A stretch of 64,000 bases of DNA from Blepharisma stoltei. Lineage: Eukaryota > Ciliophora > Heterotrichea > Heterotrichida > Blepharismidae. Below, in pieces: positions 42,705 to 52,300 of this stretch (its first letter is position 1; every line of letters begins with the position of its first letter). Location of the stretch: contig CAJZBQ010000060.1 of NCBI GenBank assembly GCA_914767885.1, positions 434,001-498,000 of the forward strand, in the 5' to 3' direction. A program made the translations under genes and the position numbers. The notes under the pieces are model-generated. The model worked only from the letters and a program-made list of their open reading frames with translations. It was not told the DNA's origin and ran no database searches.

Positions 42705-43669
42705 ATGGGCAAATTGCAAACCCTTCTAGAGGAGTTTAAAGCAGCATTCAACAGCGACAATGTGGAAGCTCAGCTTCGAATACACGAAAAAATTGAAAAA
42801 TATCACAATCAGCACCCCAATCTCAAAAAAACTTCACAAAAATGTGTTGAGTACAAAAAATTCCTCGAAGAGACAGATTGCTTCGATATGTGCCTAGAAC
42901 TACTACTAAACAGCGGCTGAGATCTAGAATACGAAGGCAGTGAGATTCTCGTCGAAAGTCGAGGTTCTGGTGCAGATTTCATGTCGAGGGCAAGTCTCGT
43001 GATTAATGCTCCACTTTTATCCACAATATCAGTCATCACTGAAGTTGATTTACTGAGTACATGGTATTTTCTATAAAGGGTCCAAGTTTTAAATGGAGTC
43101 GAGACAATTGCAGAGCCCACAAATTCACGAAAACTCGGCTTTTATAATTTTTGGTTTCCATGGCCTCTCTCTGATAGGCAGTGCGTGCTGGAATTTAGCA
43201 CGTATCCTGTAAAATCCGAGCAAGGAATTCTGTTTATGATGAAAACCCCTGAAAACTCCAAGTATTTAAATATAGGGCTTTACCTTGAATAGCCCGATAA
43301 CGGGCTGGCTTCATCCCGTTATCGGGCTATTCAAGGGAACGCCCTATATCGACATTCCCGGCCCTGTCGAAGGCTTAGTTAGGATGAATATTCCGATCGG
43401 TGGGGTTTTTGTGCAATATATTTCTCCTATGCTAACTAAGGTTGTTATTGTAGTGCAGGCGAATGGAAATATTGTAAATTTCTATTTAGAGCTCATTGCC
43501 GGACTGGTTATTTAACTTCGGGACAAAGAGAATCATGTACTACCTGATGGATGCGCTCAGGAATCAAATTTTGAACTTCCAAGGAAGTGTTTACGAGAGA
43601 AGGGTCACTGAGAGAGAAGGATACTATAGATTTCTTTGCCAGTATATACAACAAAACATCGGAGATTAA
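42705..43669 (+). CDS. START-domain lipid-binding-like protein
   Basis: 289 aa after removing two introns (15 nt at 43064, 16 nt at 43474) and a 64-bp IES (43281-43344): 965 minus 95 gives 870 nt. The N-terminal 60 residues are helical. The START fold spans about 70-270: ASLVINAPLLSTISVITEVD, RKLGFYNFWFPWPL, DIPGPVEGLVRMNIPIGGVF, and ANGNISSLPDWLFNF followed by GTKRIMYYLMDALR. START domains carry lipids or sterols in a hydrophobic pocket. The ligand cannot be told. One TGA is read as Trp (NSGWDLEY). Confidence 0.85.
43064..43078 (+). other. 15-nt spliceosomal intron
   Basis: GTATTTTCTATAAAG in the START gene, between ...LLST(W) and VQVLNG. Left in, the frame ends at TAA four codons later. 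Right size and ends for a heterotrich intron. Confidence 0.88.
43281..43344. mobile_element. Short IES, 64 bp, a perfect hairpin
   Basis: TA at 43281 and 43345. The insert is a perfect 22-bp inverted repeat (arm CCTTGAATAGCCCGATAACG plus GG) around a 10-nt loop CTGGCTTCAT, then GAACGCCC. Removal gives ...YLNIGLY-IDIPGPVEG, the in-frame START sequence. The unexcised frame meets TAG inside it. Confidence 0.88.
43474..43489 (+). other. 16-nt spliceosomal intron
   Basis: GTAAATTTCTATTTAG in the START gene. Removal gives ANGNISSLPDWLFNF, the expected end of the START fold. Without it the frame stops at TAA near 43515. Confidence 0.9.
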
Positions 43670-43742
43670 ATAACGTCTTTTTTAAAAACAAAATAGCAAT
43701 TAAATGAAAACAAATAAGTCATGCTAATTCTTATCAAATAAT

Positions 43743-44630
43743 TTAGGATTCATCTACGCATTTTCCGCAGCATTTTTTTAAGCACTTCAGCAGGATTTCT
43801 CTTCCCCATGGAAAGTAAGAAGCCATGTACCAAATATAAGCACAAACTTGAATAATGATGAATACCAATATCATTAAGCCTATTTGAAAGTATAAAACAC
43901 TAACTCCCCCCCCCCCCCCTCCGTGAGCGAACAAAAAAAATTTTGTTCGCTCACGGAGGGGGGTTAATTTTTTTTTTTAAAAAAAAATTTATATATAAAT
44001 TTTATAAAAAATATTTTTTTCGAAATTTAAAAAAAATCTAATTTGCAAAAATTGGGAAGCAAATATTAATTTAATTTGCAAAATTTATGTTTTAAAACGC
44101 AATTTGTTTAAAATTAAACAGAATTAGCTCTAGATTTCATTATACTAATTATCACTTATATATCAAAATTTTTTTTCCATTAAAATTTTTTCTATTAAAA
44201 AAATTTTTGTTCACTCACGGAGGGTGGGTTTTTGGTCAAAAAATGGCGATTTTTCTAATGGTTTTGTTCGCTCACGGGGGGGGGGGGGGGGAGTAACTAA
44301 TGTCATGATCATTGAGACAAAAAAGATTGCGCTTGTTCATCTTCTTTTTTCGTCAAAAGCACTTTTCATTTGTTTTTTAAAGCCTAGCAGGAAGCCAGAT
44401 CCGATGAGGGCAAGGATATTGCTCATGGTGTAGCTTAATGCAAACCTAGTTGGATTGCCTGTAAGGATCCCAAACATTGATCCAATTGAAATTACATCTA
44501 TGAAGATGGAAAGGCCAAAGCAAGTGAGGAAACCAATCATCCTTTCTTTAAATGATAAAGCTGGAATGCATCCTTCGTCTTCAAATGAGCTATCTCTTGA
44601 TTCTTGATCAAATGAAAAAAAGCCAGACAT
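43743..44630 (-). CDS. SFT2-like Golgi transport membrane protein
   Basis: SFT2/Got1-type proteins act in vesicle fusion and retrograde Golgi traffic. With the 393-bp IES (43901-44293) removed the gene is 495 nt, 164 aa. It has four hydrophobic segments: about 31-52 (MIGFLTCFGLSIFIDVISIG), 60-82, 98-118 (TSAIFFVSMIMTLVSVLYFQ) and 120-140 (LMILVFIIIQVCAYIWYM). The family signature SFKERMIGF...FGILTGNPTRFALSYTMSNI is clear. TGA before TSAIFF is Trp. The C-terminus is Cys-rich (KCLKKCCGKC), possibly palmitoylated. Confidence 0.93.
43901..44293. mobile_element. IES, 393 bp, well preserved MITE-1
   Basis: TAA repeats at 43901 and 44294. Long C and G homopolymers (about 14 and 17 nt) occur at the two ends. 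The left fold-back is CTCCGTGAGCGAACAAAA against its inverse. The right half has two inverse copies of TTTGTTC(A/G)CTCACGG. The core TAGATTTCATTATACTAATT is at about 44131-44150. It is near-identical over most of its length to 1594-1976 and serves as the reference copy. Confidence 0.93.
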
Positions 44631-45101
44631 TTAAACAATATGAGGATAATTAAATTAAATCAAATAATTTAATATTTATTAATTCTTAGGCTCAGCATTA
44701 AAAGAGAAAAGAATTAATTGTTAAATTCACTTAATCGCCCCTTTTAAATTGAAAAAAAAAATACTTCCCAATTTAAAGAGAGCTAATTTTTTTAAATAAA
44801 ATTTTTATTAAATTTTAAAGAATAAAAAAATATAAATTTGACCGTTAAGGTTACATATGGAAAAGCGATGTAAGCCTTACCAATCATGGGACTGAATATA
44901 TTACTGGCAATAAATTGTATTTAGGCAAGCATCCAAAGAATTTAAAACAAAGCAGAGCCCTAAACAGTTCTCATGATTAACTCTCAGTAATTAACAAAGT
45001 TTAAATCCTAATCCTTTATAAATAAACTTTTCAAAAAATTGTAAAATATTACAATATAGAAATACGTAACTGTCTTAAGCTCTCAAAATATTCATTAATT
45101 A
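44631..45101. other. Intergenic with a one-ended MITE-2
   Basis: A MITE-2 left end with its fold-back (CGCCCCTTTTAAATTG, then CCAATTTAAAGAGAGC) lies at about 44733-44790 with no matching right end, so it is a truncated copy. The remainder is the AT-rich 5' flank of the USP gene. Confidence 0.6.
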
Positions 45102-48100
45102 ATGCTTATAAGCACAGGGCAAGCCAAAGATTCTTGAAATGATGACCCAGAGCTAGAGCGAGCGATTCGAGAAAGCTACGAAACTGTGCCAGGTGACATG
45201 CCATGGCCAGATGACGACATCGAAATTTTCCAGGCAATTGCTGACTCTCTCAAAGAAAGCAAAACTCCTTACACCTCGTTTGAGCCTGAAAGCCCATTAG
45301 AGCGAAAGCGTGAAGATGGAATGCCAGTCGGTCTCAAAAACATTGGAAATACCTGTTATTTCAATTCCTTAATGCAAGCCTATTTTATGATCCCAAAGCT
45401 TGTTCAAGAAATTTTGTCATTCAAACCTCATCCATCTCATCTGAAGCAAAAACAAGTTGAAGGAGTTGAAATCATAAGAAAAAAGGCTATTCTTTCTCTT
45501 ACTTTTAATAACTTTCTCTTATAAAATTAATGCTATTCCAATCAGAATATTATACCTAATCTATGAAATTTTTATTATTCTTTTTTAAGCAGTATAGTAT
45601 TAAGCTAGTTGAAGCAATCCAAAGACTATTTGCTTTCTTGATCAGAAGTAATCGAAAATATGCTGATCCTTCAAATGTATTAAACGCGCTTGTTGATGAT
45701 TTTGGAAACCACATAGAAATAGGAGACCAAAAGGACGTCGGAGAGTTCAATATGATATTTGTTGCAAGAGTTGAAGAAGGGCTTAAGGCAAAATACCCAG
45801 CTGAAGAAACAAAAGAAACCGAAGCTGATGGGAAGAAAGTTGATGTTCCTGTATTTTTGAGAAAACAGACACTCAACCTGAGTAGCAAAGAACTAACAAT
45901 TTCTAGCATAGTGTCGAATTTATTTTATGGAAATTTAGCTGAGTTTTTGTATGCAACCGAAGCAGATGGGACTCCAGTTGTGGCCAAGAAAAGTTCAGTT
46001 TTTGGGCAGATTTTGCTTGATGTGGAGGAAGGAGATCTTTTTAGTGCTTGGGATGCCTCATATCATGCCCAAATTGAAGGATATAAAACCATTTACCATT
46101 AGATTTATAAAGTTTAACGTCCCTTACGGGGTCACCTGTCCCAGAGCTTCCGCCTGCCTTTCGCCGCATCGGGTCCACTGGCCGCTGGGTCGACCAGCTT
46201 TGTTGCTCCAAGTCTAGGGTAGACGTTACCGGCTTCGACGACTCATGAGTGAGCTACTTCGATTGACATGGGCTGCCTTTCCGAAAATCCATAAAATGGG
46301 AATTTCTGGTCGGCTGTCGGCAAAAGGAAAAACACGTAGCCTGGGACGTAACGCCCAGTTTCACGCTAGATAGTTGCCCGATTGGTCCTAACGGACTTGG
46401 CTGAGCTTCCCCTTTCCAACTTCCGTGCCTCCTTCCCGACGAGGAAAAACCATCCCTGAAAATAGACTTGGGCTAGGCTCTGTACACTACCAGAATTGCT
46501 TGCCTAGCTTTGCTGTCCCTTTCTGAAATGTGTAAAACCTTGCCAGATATAATTAAAATATGAGTCGAGGCTGCATGGCCGGGAGGCCATGCCCAGACGA
46601 AGACGCCATATTTTAATTATGAAGGATATAAAACACCTTTAAACCACGTATGCGTTGCAGAGCAAGAAGCCTGGCTCGAAAAAGCTCCATCAATGCTCCT
46701 TTTTCAAATCCAAAGAGTAAAATACGATTCAGAGACTTTTGAGATCTATAAAGATAACCGTGTATTTAACTATCCAAAAACACTTTATCCCGATCGCTTC
46801 TTACTAGAAAACAAAGAGCTAGGCACAAACTTAAGGAAAAGATTTTTAGAAATCAAGAAGAAAATCAAAATTTTAGAAAATACCCTTCAAAAATTCAGAA
46901 ACTATAAAGCTTTGTACTTAGATTTGCCAACAATGATGAATAACGCCGCCTCATTTTTTGATGATCATGAAAATCCTCAGTCTCAAGAGTCAAAAATCCA
47001 AGGGATAACAACATACAGCCCAGATAGAATAGTTCCAATACCTGAGGGAAGCTTAGAAATGGAAAGAGCCAAAAATCTTGTCAAAAATCTCAGTGGTCTT
47101 ATTAATGAGAAAATCGAAATCATGGAAACTGAGCTAGCAATGTGCAAGCAAGAATTGCAGGATATTTTTGAAATTCCAAAGCTCACGAAAAATCCTTATA
47201 ATTTGCATTCAATTATGATTCATAGTGGGCAAGCTAACAGTGGGCATTACTACTCATATGTGTTTGATGCTGAATACCAGAAATGAAGAAGATATAGTGA
47301 TATTTATATATCTGACATGGCAGAAGCTGATGTATGCAGTGATGCACTAGGAGGCTATGGACACAGCTCAGCTTATTGTTTGATGTATATAAGAGAATCT
47401 TTAATACCTAAAATACCAAAAGGCTTACAAAGGTCATATACATTGACGAGCTCAGTTGAGCAAGTAAGTGACCATTACAAAACCTTGCTATCGCCTACGT
47501 ATCTTTTTCTTAGGATTATTGATCTAAAATTTTCCTTGATAGACATTTGGTCTAAAACAGCAGTTTTTGCAGAGCAAATGTCGAACAATAAAAAAATCAA
47601 TCAAATAGCCCTGGAGAAATGTCTTTTGGGAAAAAATCACGACTAAAAAAATGCTATGCTGCTATCACCTGAGCTAAGAGCTGAAGTTGACAAAGACAAC
47701 CAGAAATTTGACCTTGAAATTGAAGAATTCAGAATAAGTGAAATATTGAAAAATATTAATGAACTATACACAGTGTGCCTGAATCAAGCATGGACACAAA
47801 AATTTAGTTATTTCGGTACAACAAAAAAAGAAACAGTTAGAGGGGAGCTCTGCAACTTCGCCACTTACTTAAAGATAAAAATATACATTAAAATGGCGAC
47901 ACGTGTCAACCTGCCCTCTTGGTGCAGCAGTCCAGACCTTATGGCTACGGCGAACTGGGACGGACTCCGAGTCGAGAATCAGGTGCAGGCTCAAGAGGTG
48001 TATCCGGGTAGGTCTTGGCCGCTTTCCTGTGGTTGGAAATGGAGCTGCTCAACAAATGTCCTTTGGATCTGAGGACCCATGGGCATTCCTCTACCGAGAA

Positions 48101-49331
48101 ACTGGGGGTTTCGGCCCAGGTCAAGGGGAACAGTGTTTTTCCTGTAGCTATCGAAGGAATGCACTTCGACACCCGATAGACTCCAAGGATCCTTGGAATC
48201 AAGCTACTCCAATCGCCCGTAGTAGGGCCGGAGAAATCCATAAGCCGCCCACTCAATACTGAAGCCTCAAGACAAGAGGAGACAGAAGGTACCGGAAGGG
48301 CACTCGTAAGAGGGATAAACCCTCTGGGCCGGAGTCGAAAAGCAGTAGAACCTCCCGTACAGGAGGTTTTTGGTGACTGCATCACCAATATGGCTAGCGC
48401 CTGTCTGTAATAATTCTAATCCTACTTAAAGATAAAAGGGGATGAACTTTTGTGCAGATGGAACATTCTAAACCATTGTGTTAAATTTAATGACCCTTAT
48501 CAGAGGGGTCTAGAAGATTTCGCTCAAGGAGATCCTATTTTTGAAACCATGACAAAAAGGTTTAAAGAAATATGCAAAGAACCGCCAGATAGTTATATCC
48601 TAACAGCAAGGGAAAAGAACGAGTACGAGACTGAAGCAAATATCTTTTACAGCAATTATTACTATGCATGGATATCAGTGTATATCGTTGAATCAATTCT
48701 TGACGAGAAATATATAGAAGCTCTTCATGCCTTTTCTTTTTATTTTAGCTTGGATACACAATATTGCTTTGAGTATCAAACTTGGCCAAGCGAACTTTTC
48801 AGAATGCTCATTTTCTACCTTCCTACAATAATAAACGAAAAGCTTTATAAAAAAGAAGTTTATGAAGCTGCAAAAATAATACCTCATTTGGCTTATTTTA
48901 CAGTATCATATACTGTAATTGATGAAGTCCATCATGAACAAATAGCTCAAAGATTGATAGCGTCGCATGAATGGGTTAAAAATAATATCCCAAGCTATTA
49001 TAATATCGACATCTATAAGGTGTTTACCGAAGCAATCCATGATTTTGAAACTGATACTCCACATACCGATGTCAACTGGAGCGATTACCCAGAGAGCTTA
49101 AAGAAACTGATTGAAAAAATCAATACTTTTGATAAATTCTCTTGGATTGAAGGCTGGGTTCCTGAAGAAATCGGCTCGAAATATATTTCTGCTAGAAAAG
49201 TGCTTACAATGTCAAGGCTTAATAAGTGGGTGGAGCTGAACTCAAGACTGCTGGACACTAATCAAATAATTCCTGAAGAAAAAATGAGAGAAATTGAATA
49301 TGAGCTTGGGATCTTTCCAAAAGAAAGCTAA
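45102..49331 (+). CDS. USP25/28-like ubiquitin-specific protease, four IESs
   Basis: Cysteine deubiquitinase. Removing inserts of 101, 545, 174 and 557 bp leaves 2853 nt, 950 aa. Two ubiquitin-interacting motifs lie in the first 55 residues (DPELERAIRESYETVP and DIEIFQAIADSLKES), the arrangement of USP25/28. The Cys box is GLKNIGNTCYFNSLMQ (Cys near residue 84), with QKDVGEF downstream. The His box is HSGQANSGHYYSYVF near 495, with YSDIYISDM and GYGHSSAYCLMYI. The catalytic domain contains a helical insertion like the USP25/28 dimerisation arm. The C-terminal about 350 residues are helical. A TGA at the twelfth codon is Trp. Confidence 0.93.
45500..45600. mobile_element. IES, 101 bp
   Basis: AT-rich insert in the USP domain, with TA at 45500 and 45601. 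Removal joins ...KKAILSL-KLVEAIQRLFAF, matching the USP alignment pattern. It has no MITE ends. Several TA dinucleotides lie close by, so the boundary may differ by a few bases. Confidence 0.7.
46076..46620 (-). mobile_element. SINE-like retroposon in USP gene, 545 bp
   Basis: The duplication GAAGGATATAAAAC is at 46076 and 46621. The head AATATGGCGTCTTCGTCTGG reads leftward from about 46610, and the tail is at the left near 46095-46115. Removal joins ...QIEGYKT-PLNHVCV.... The internal palindrome GCATGGCC-GGGA-GGCCATGC is at about 46573. Confidence 0.85.
47489..47662. mobile_element. IES, 174 bp, in-frame length with internal stop
   Basis: The flanks share TGCTATC(G/A)CCT, with TA at 47489 and 47663. 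Removal joins ...DHYKTLL-SPELRAEVDKDN, which matches the USP28-like context. The length is a multiple of three, but a TAA at 47644 makes retention non-productive. Confidence 0.75.
47866..48422 (+). mobile_element. SINE-like retroposon in USP gene, 557 bp
   Basis: A perfect 15-bp duplication, TACTTAAAGATAAAA, lies at 47866 and 48423. The head AAAATGGCGACACG is at 47891. The tail region AATAATTCTAATCC is at the right. Removal joins ...ATYLKIK-GDELLCRW.... The duplication contains aligned TA dinucleotides, so it satisfies both retrotransposition and TA-IES rules. Confidence 0.9.
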
Positions 49332-49368
49332 TTAACTTATTTTCTGATATTTATTAGCTACCCATTAA

Positions 49369-52300
49369 TTAAAGCTCCATCGATTCTTCTGATTCCTCAT
49401 ACTCTGAATTATGAGGAGAGCCTGGCGAGCATTTAAAGAAGCTTCCCTCAATTGGTTCGAGATTAGGCAGATAAATTTCTGTATTTCCGATTGTTTCTTC
49501 TTCTTTTGGGTCTTCTTTTATATCTTCTGATATATCAGGGTTAATTTGAGGTGACATGATAAATGCTGCTGAGTCTGGTTCTGCCTTTTCTTCATGCATG
49601 CTATAAGTTCTTTCAAGCGTTTTTCCTGATTTTATTTTGGTTTCGTGCTGCTGCTGGCCAGTTTGGTAAGTAGATAGTCGATCAAGCAGCGACATTCTGA
49701 ACTTTTTCTTCCTTGCAGGCTTTGAATCATAAGGAGGGGATGCATCTTCTTCATATTTATCGCTGTCTTCACTGTCCATATAAATCATTGTGAATTTAGG
49801 ATCTGATTTTCTTTCATGTCTCACATCTGGTTGCATTTCCAATGCTGAGTTGGTCGGGCTAACAAAAGAATTGGATGAGTGAGATTGACCTTGGCTATAT
49901 TTCTCAATAAAGCCTTCAATTTTTGGGTATATGTGAGGATCATCTGGAAATATCTTTACGATAGGCTGAGAGATGCCATGCACATTGATGGCTTTATAGC
50001 TTCTATTAGCTAGCTTAATCTTTGGAACACGATGATAGTTAGGCTCAAAGTCATCTTCAGGAGTTATTTTTTTAGTTTCTGGTGCCCCTCTTTTTTCAAG
50101 CCACTTCTTCTTGGTTTCCTCTTTATCCAAATTCAGTAAAATTTTCTTGCATTTTATAGCAACATGTCCCAGTTCTTTACAGATATAGCATTTTATAAGC
50201 AGAGTTGAAAAATCACTATCCTCGCATTTTTTAGATAAAAGCTCAGTTTTCTCTTTAGCCTCGGGGAACTTTCCTAGAAGCTGGTTCATATTGATGGGTG
50301 AAGCGGAAAAAAATACACTGTATTTTTTTCCTACAGTTCCCACAGTCAAATTTGACATAAAAATTTTCCAATTTTTTGAAACGATAGGGAAAAAAATACA
50401 TGGAAAAAGAAAAAAAAATTCGAAACCAGGGCGGAAAAAAATTCAACCCCCCAAATAATGAAAAAAAACTGCATGAAAAAAATACACATAAAAAAAAATA
50501 TTAAATTACTAATATTTAAAAAGAAGCAAAGAAAATGCTTTATTAAATATGAATGACAATAGCAGTCATTGCGTTTGCTATAAATTCACATAATAGATAA
50601 AAAATAGATGCAAGAACTGTATCATATGCTTTATAGTAAAAAGTTTTTCTGTGTTTTTTTTCCAAACCGCATGAAAAAACTACTATAAAAATTTGAAATA
50701 CAGATCTTTAAGTCAAATAGAGTTAAAAATAACGAAAAACAGTCCCAGCTTAAATCTCTCTCTTTAATAGCAAGATTTTAAGAATAAAATGAATGCCTAA
50801 ATGTTAAAGATCAGTTTAAATAAAAAAATTAAAAACAGAAGGAAAAAAATTCAAAATTTTTTTTCTAAAAAAACAGCATGAAAAAAATATCAGTAAAATT
50901 TCAACAGTCTAAATTTCGGCATGAAAAAAATACAATATAAAAAATTTAGTAGGAAAAAAATACATATAAAATTTATATATTTTTTTTAAAAATTTTTTAA
51001 TTAAAATAATCCAAAATATCTAAGGGATGAGTTATCCAAACTCTACTGTGTGTGATTAGTAATAATAACTGATAATAAAACGATTAATTATTTATATTTC
51101 TAAGTTTTATTCCTTCTGGTTTGGAGTCGATTACACTGCGCTTAAGTCCAGCTGATCAACTCTTCTTTTAATTGTCTATTGGATAGTTCTAACTCCCCCC
51201 CCCAATTAATAGCGGACGAAAAAATCGTCCGCTATTAAAAAAGTTCGATATTTATAAATATTTTTCTATTTAAAATTTTTATAAACGGCTGAAAAAAAAA
51301 ATGCATTTTTAAGTCAAAAGAGAAGCACTAAATCTAATAAAATGGAGTTGAATGGAGAAACCAGAAAGAGAAAAGACTAACAGTTGGTTATAAGCTAGTT
51401 ATTGCACAATACTACCTGGATCATCAAAATGAAGGTCTTTCATATGAAGATATAGCCTACAAGTTCAATATATCAAAGTCAAGTGTCGGCGAATTAGTAG
51501 TAAAAGGCATTCATCAATTGAAAAGGGGAGATCAAGGTTTAAAGAAAAGAAAGCCAGATGCATATTATAGCTCTCATAATTTTTTAATACCTTTGCGCTT
51601 AAATTAATTCTATTTAAATATTCCCATCTTTATTTCATTGGCTCTAGTAAATTTATGTTATGCTTTGTTATGTTATGTTATGTTATATTATGTTATGCTA
51701 TGTTATGTTATGTTATGTTATGTTATGCTATGTTATGTTATGTTATGTTATGTTAAGATGCTATGTATTTTAAGTCCCTACTTTGCCGCCGTGACGTTTT
51801 ATGGAGATAACCCCGTAAGGTGGCTAAGGCGTGGCCTCTTCAAGCCCGGTCCGAAACCCCGGTTTCTCGGTAGAGGTGATGACCAACTGACCGCCTCCAT
51901 TTCCAACTTGATTCGTCGCCCTGAATCTTGCGTCAACTCTGTCCGTACGTCGCCAAATCTGCCCACTGAAGGGCACCTTTTAATTTGGGGAGAACCCCGA
52001 TTTCTCGTCTAATTTGCCTTCCCTCTTTTCCAGTCATCCCGAGAAAGATCTCAACAGCTTTCGCCATTCGGGGCAAATCACAAAAGCAGCTTAGGCAGGT
52101 ATGTCGCCCTGCCTCATTTCTTACACCCACTAGGCTGGGCTCTGCTGGAAAAAAGGAGTCACGAATAACTGCCCAAGTGTCTTGGTCACAAAAACAGCGA
52201 TCTTTGCGCTTAGACCTCTCGCCTTGAGGTACAAAGACATAGCTGGGCCAATTCCTGGCTCCAAAAACCATGCCCGGATATACACAGGTAACTGTCTCAA

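Noticed and set aside
46568-46595. CRISPR-like or riboswitch-like structure around the GCATGGCC palindrome
   Set aside because: It is a single short palindrome inside a retroposon; there is no spaced repeat array or gene context for a riboswitch.
45107-47644. USP gene as several separate ORFs or a pseudogene
   Set aside because: Four inserts with direct repeats explain every break, and the joined frame has all catalytic boxes in order.
50246-50358. N-terminal extension MSNLTVGTVGKK... of the zinc-knuckle frame
   Set aside because: This part is the terminal inverted repeat of the transposon read in frame. The same sequence occurs in the other arm. The real protein continues from the channel domain.
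51638-52012. Open frame encoding repeated LCYVM units
   Set aside because: It is a translation of the TTATG/TATGC tandem tail of a retroposon and then its body; no coding signature.
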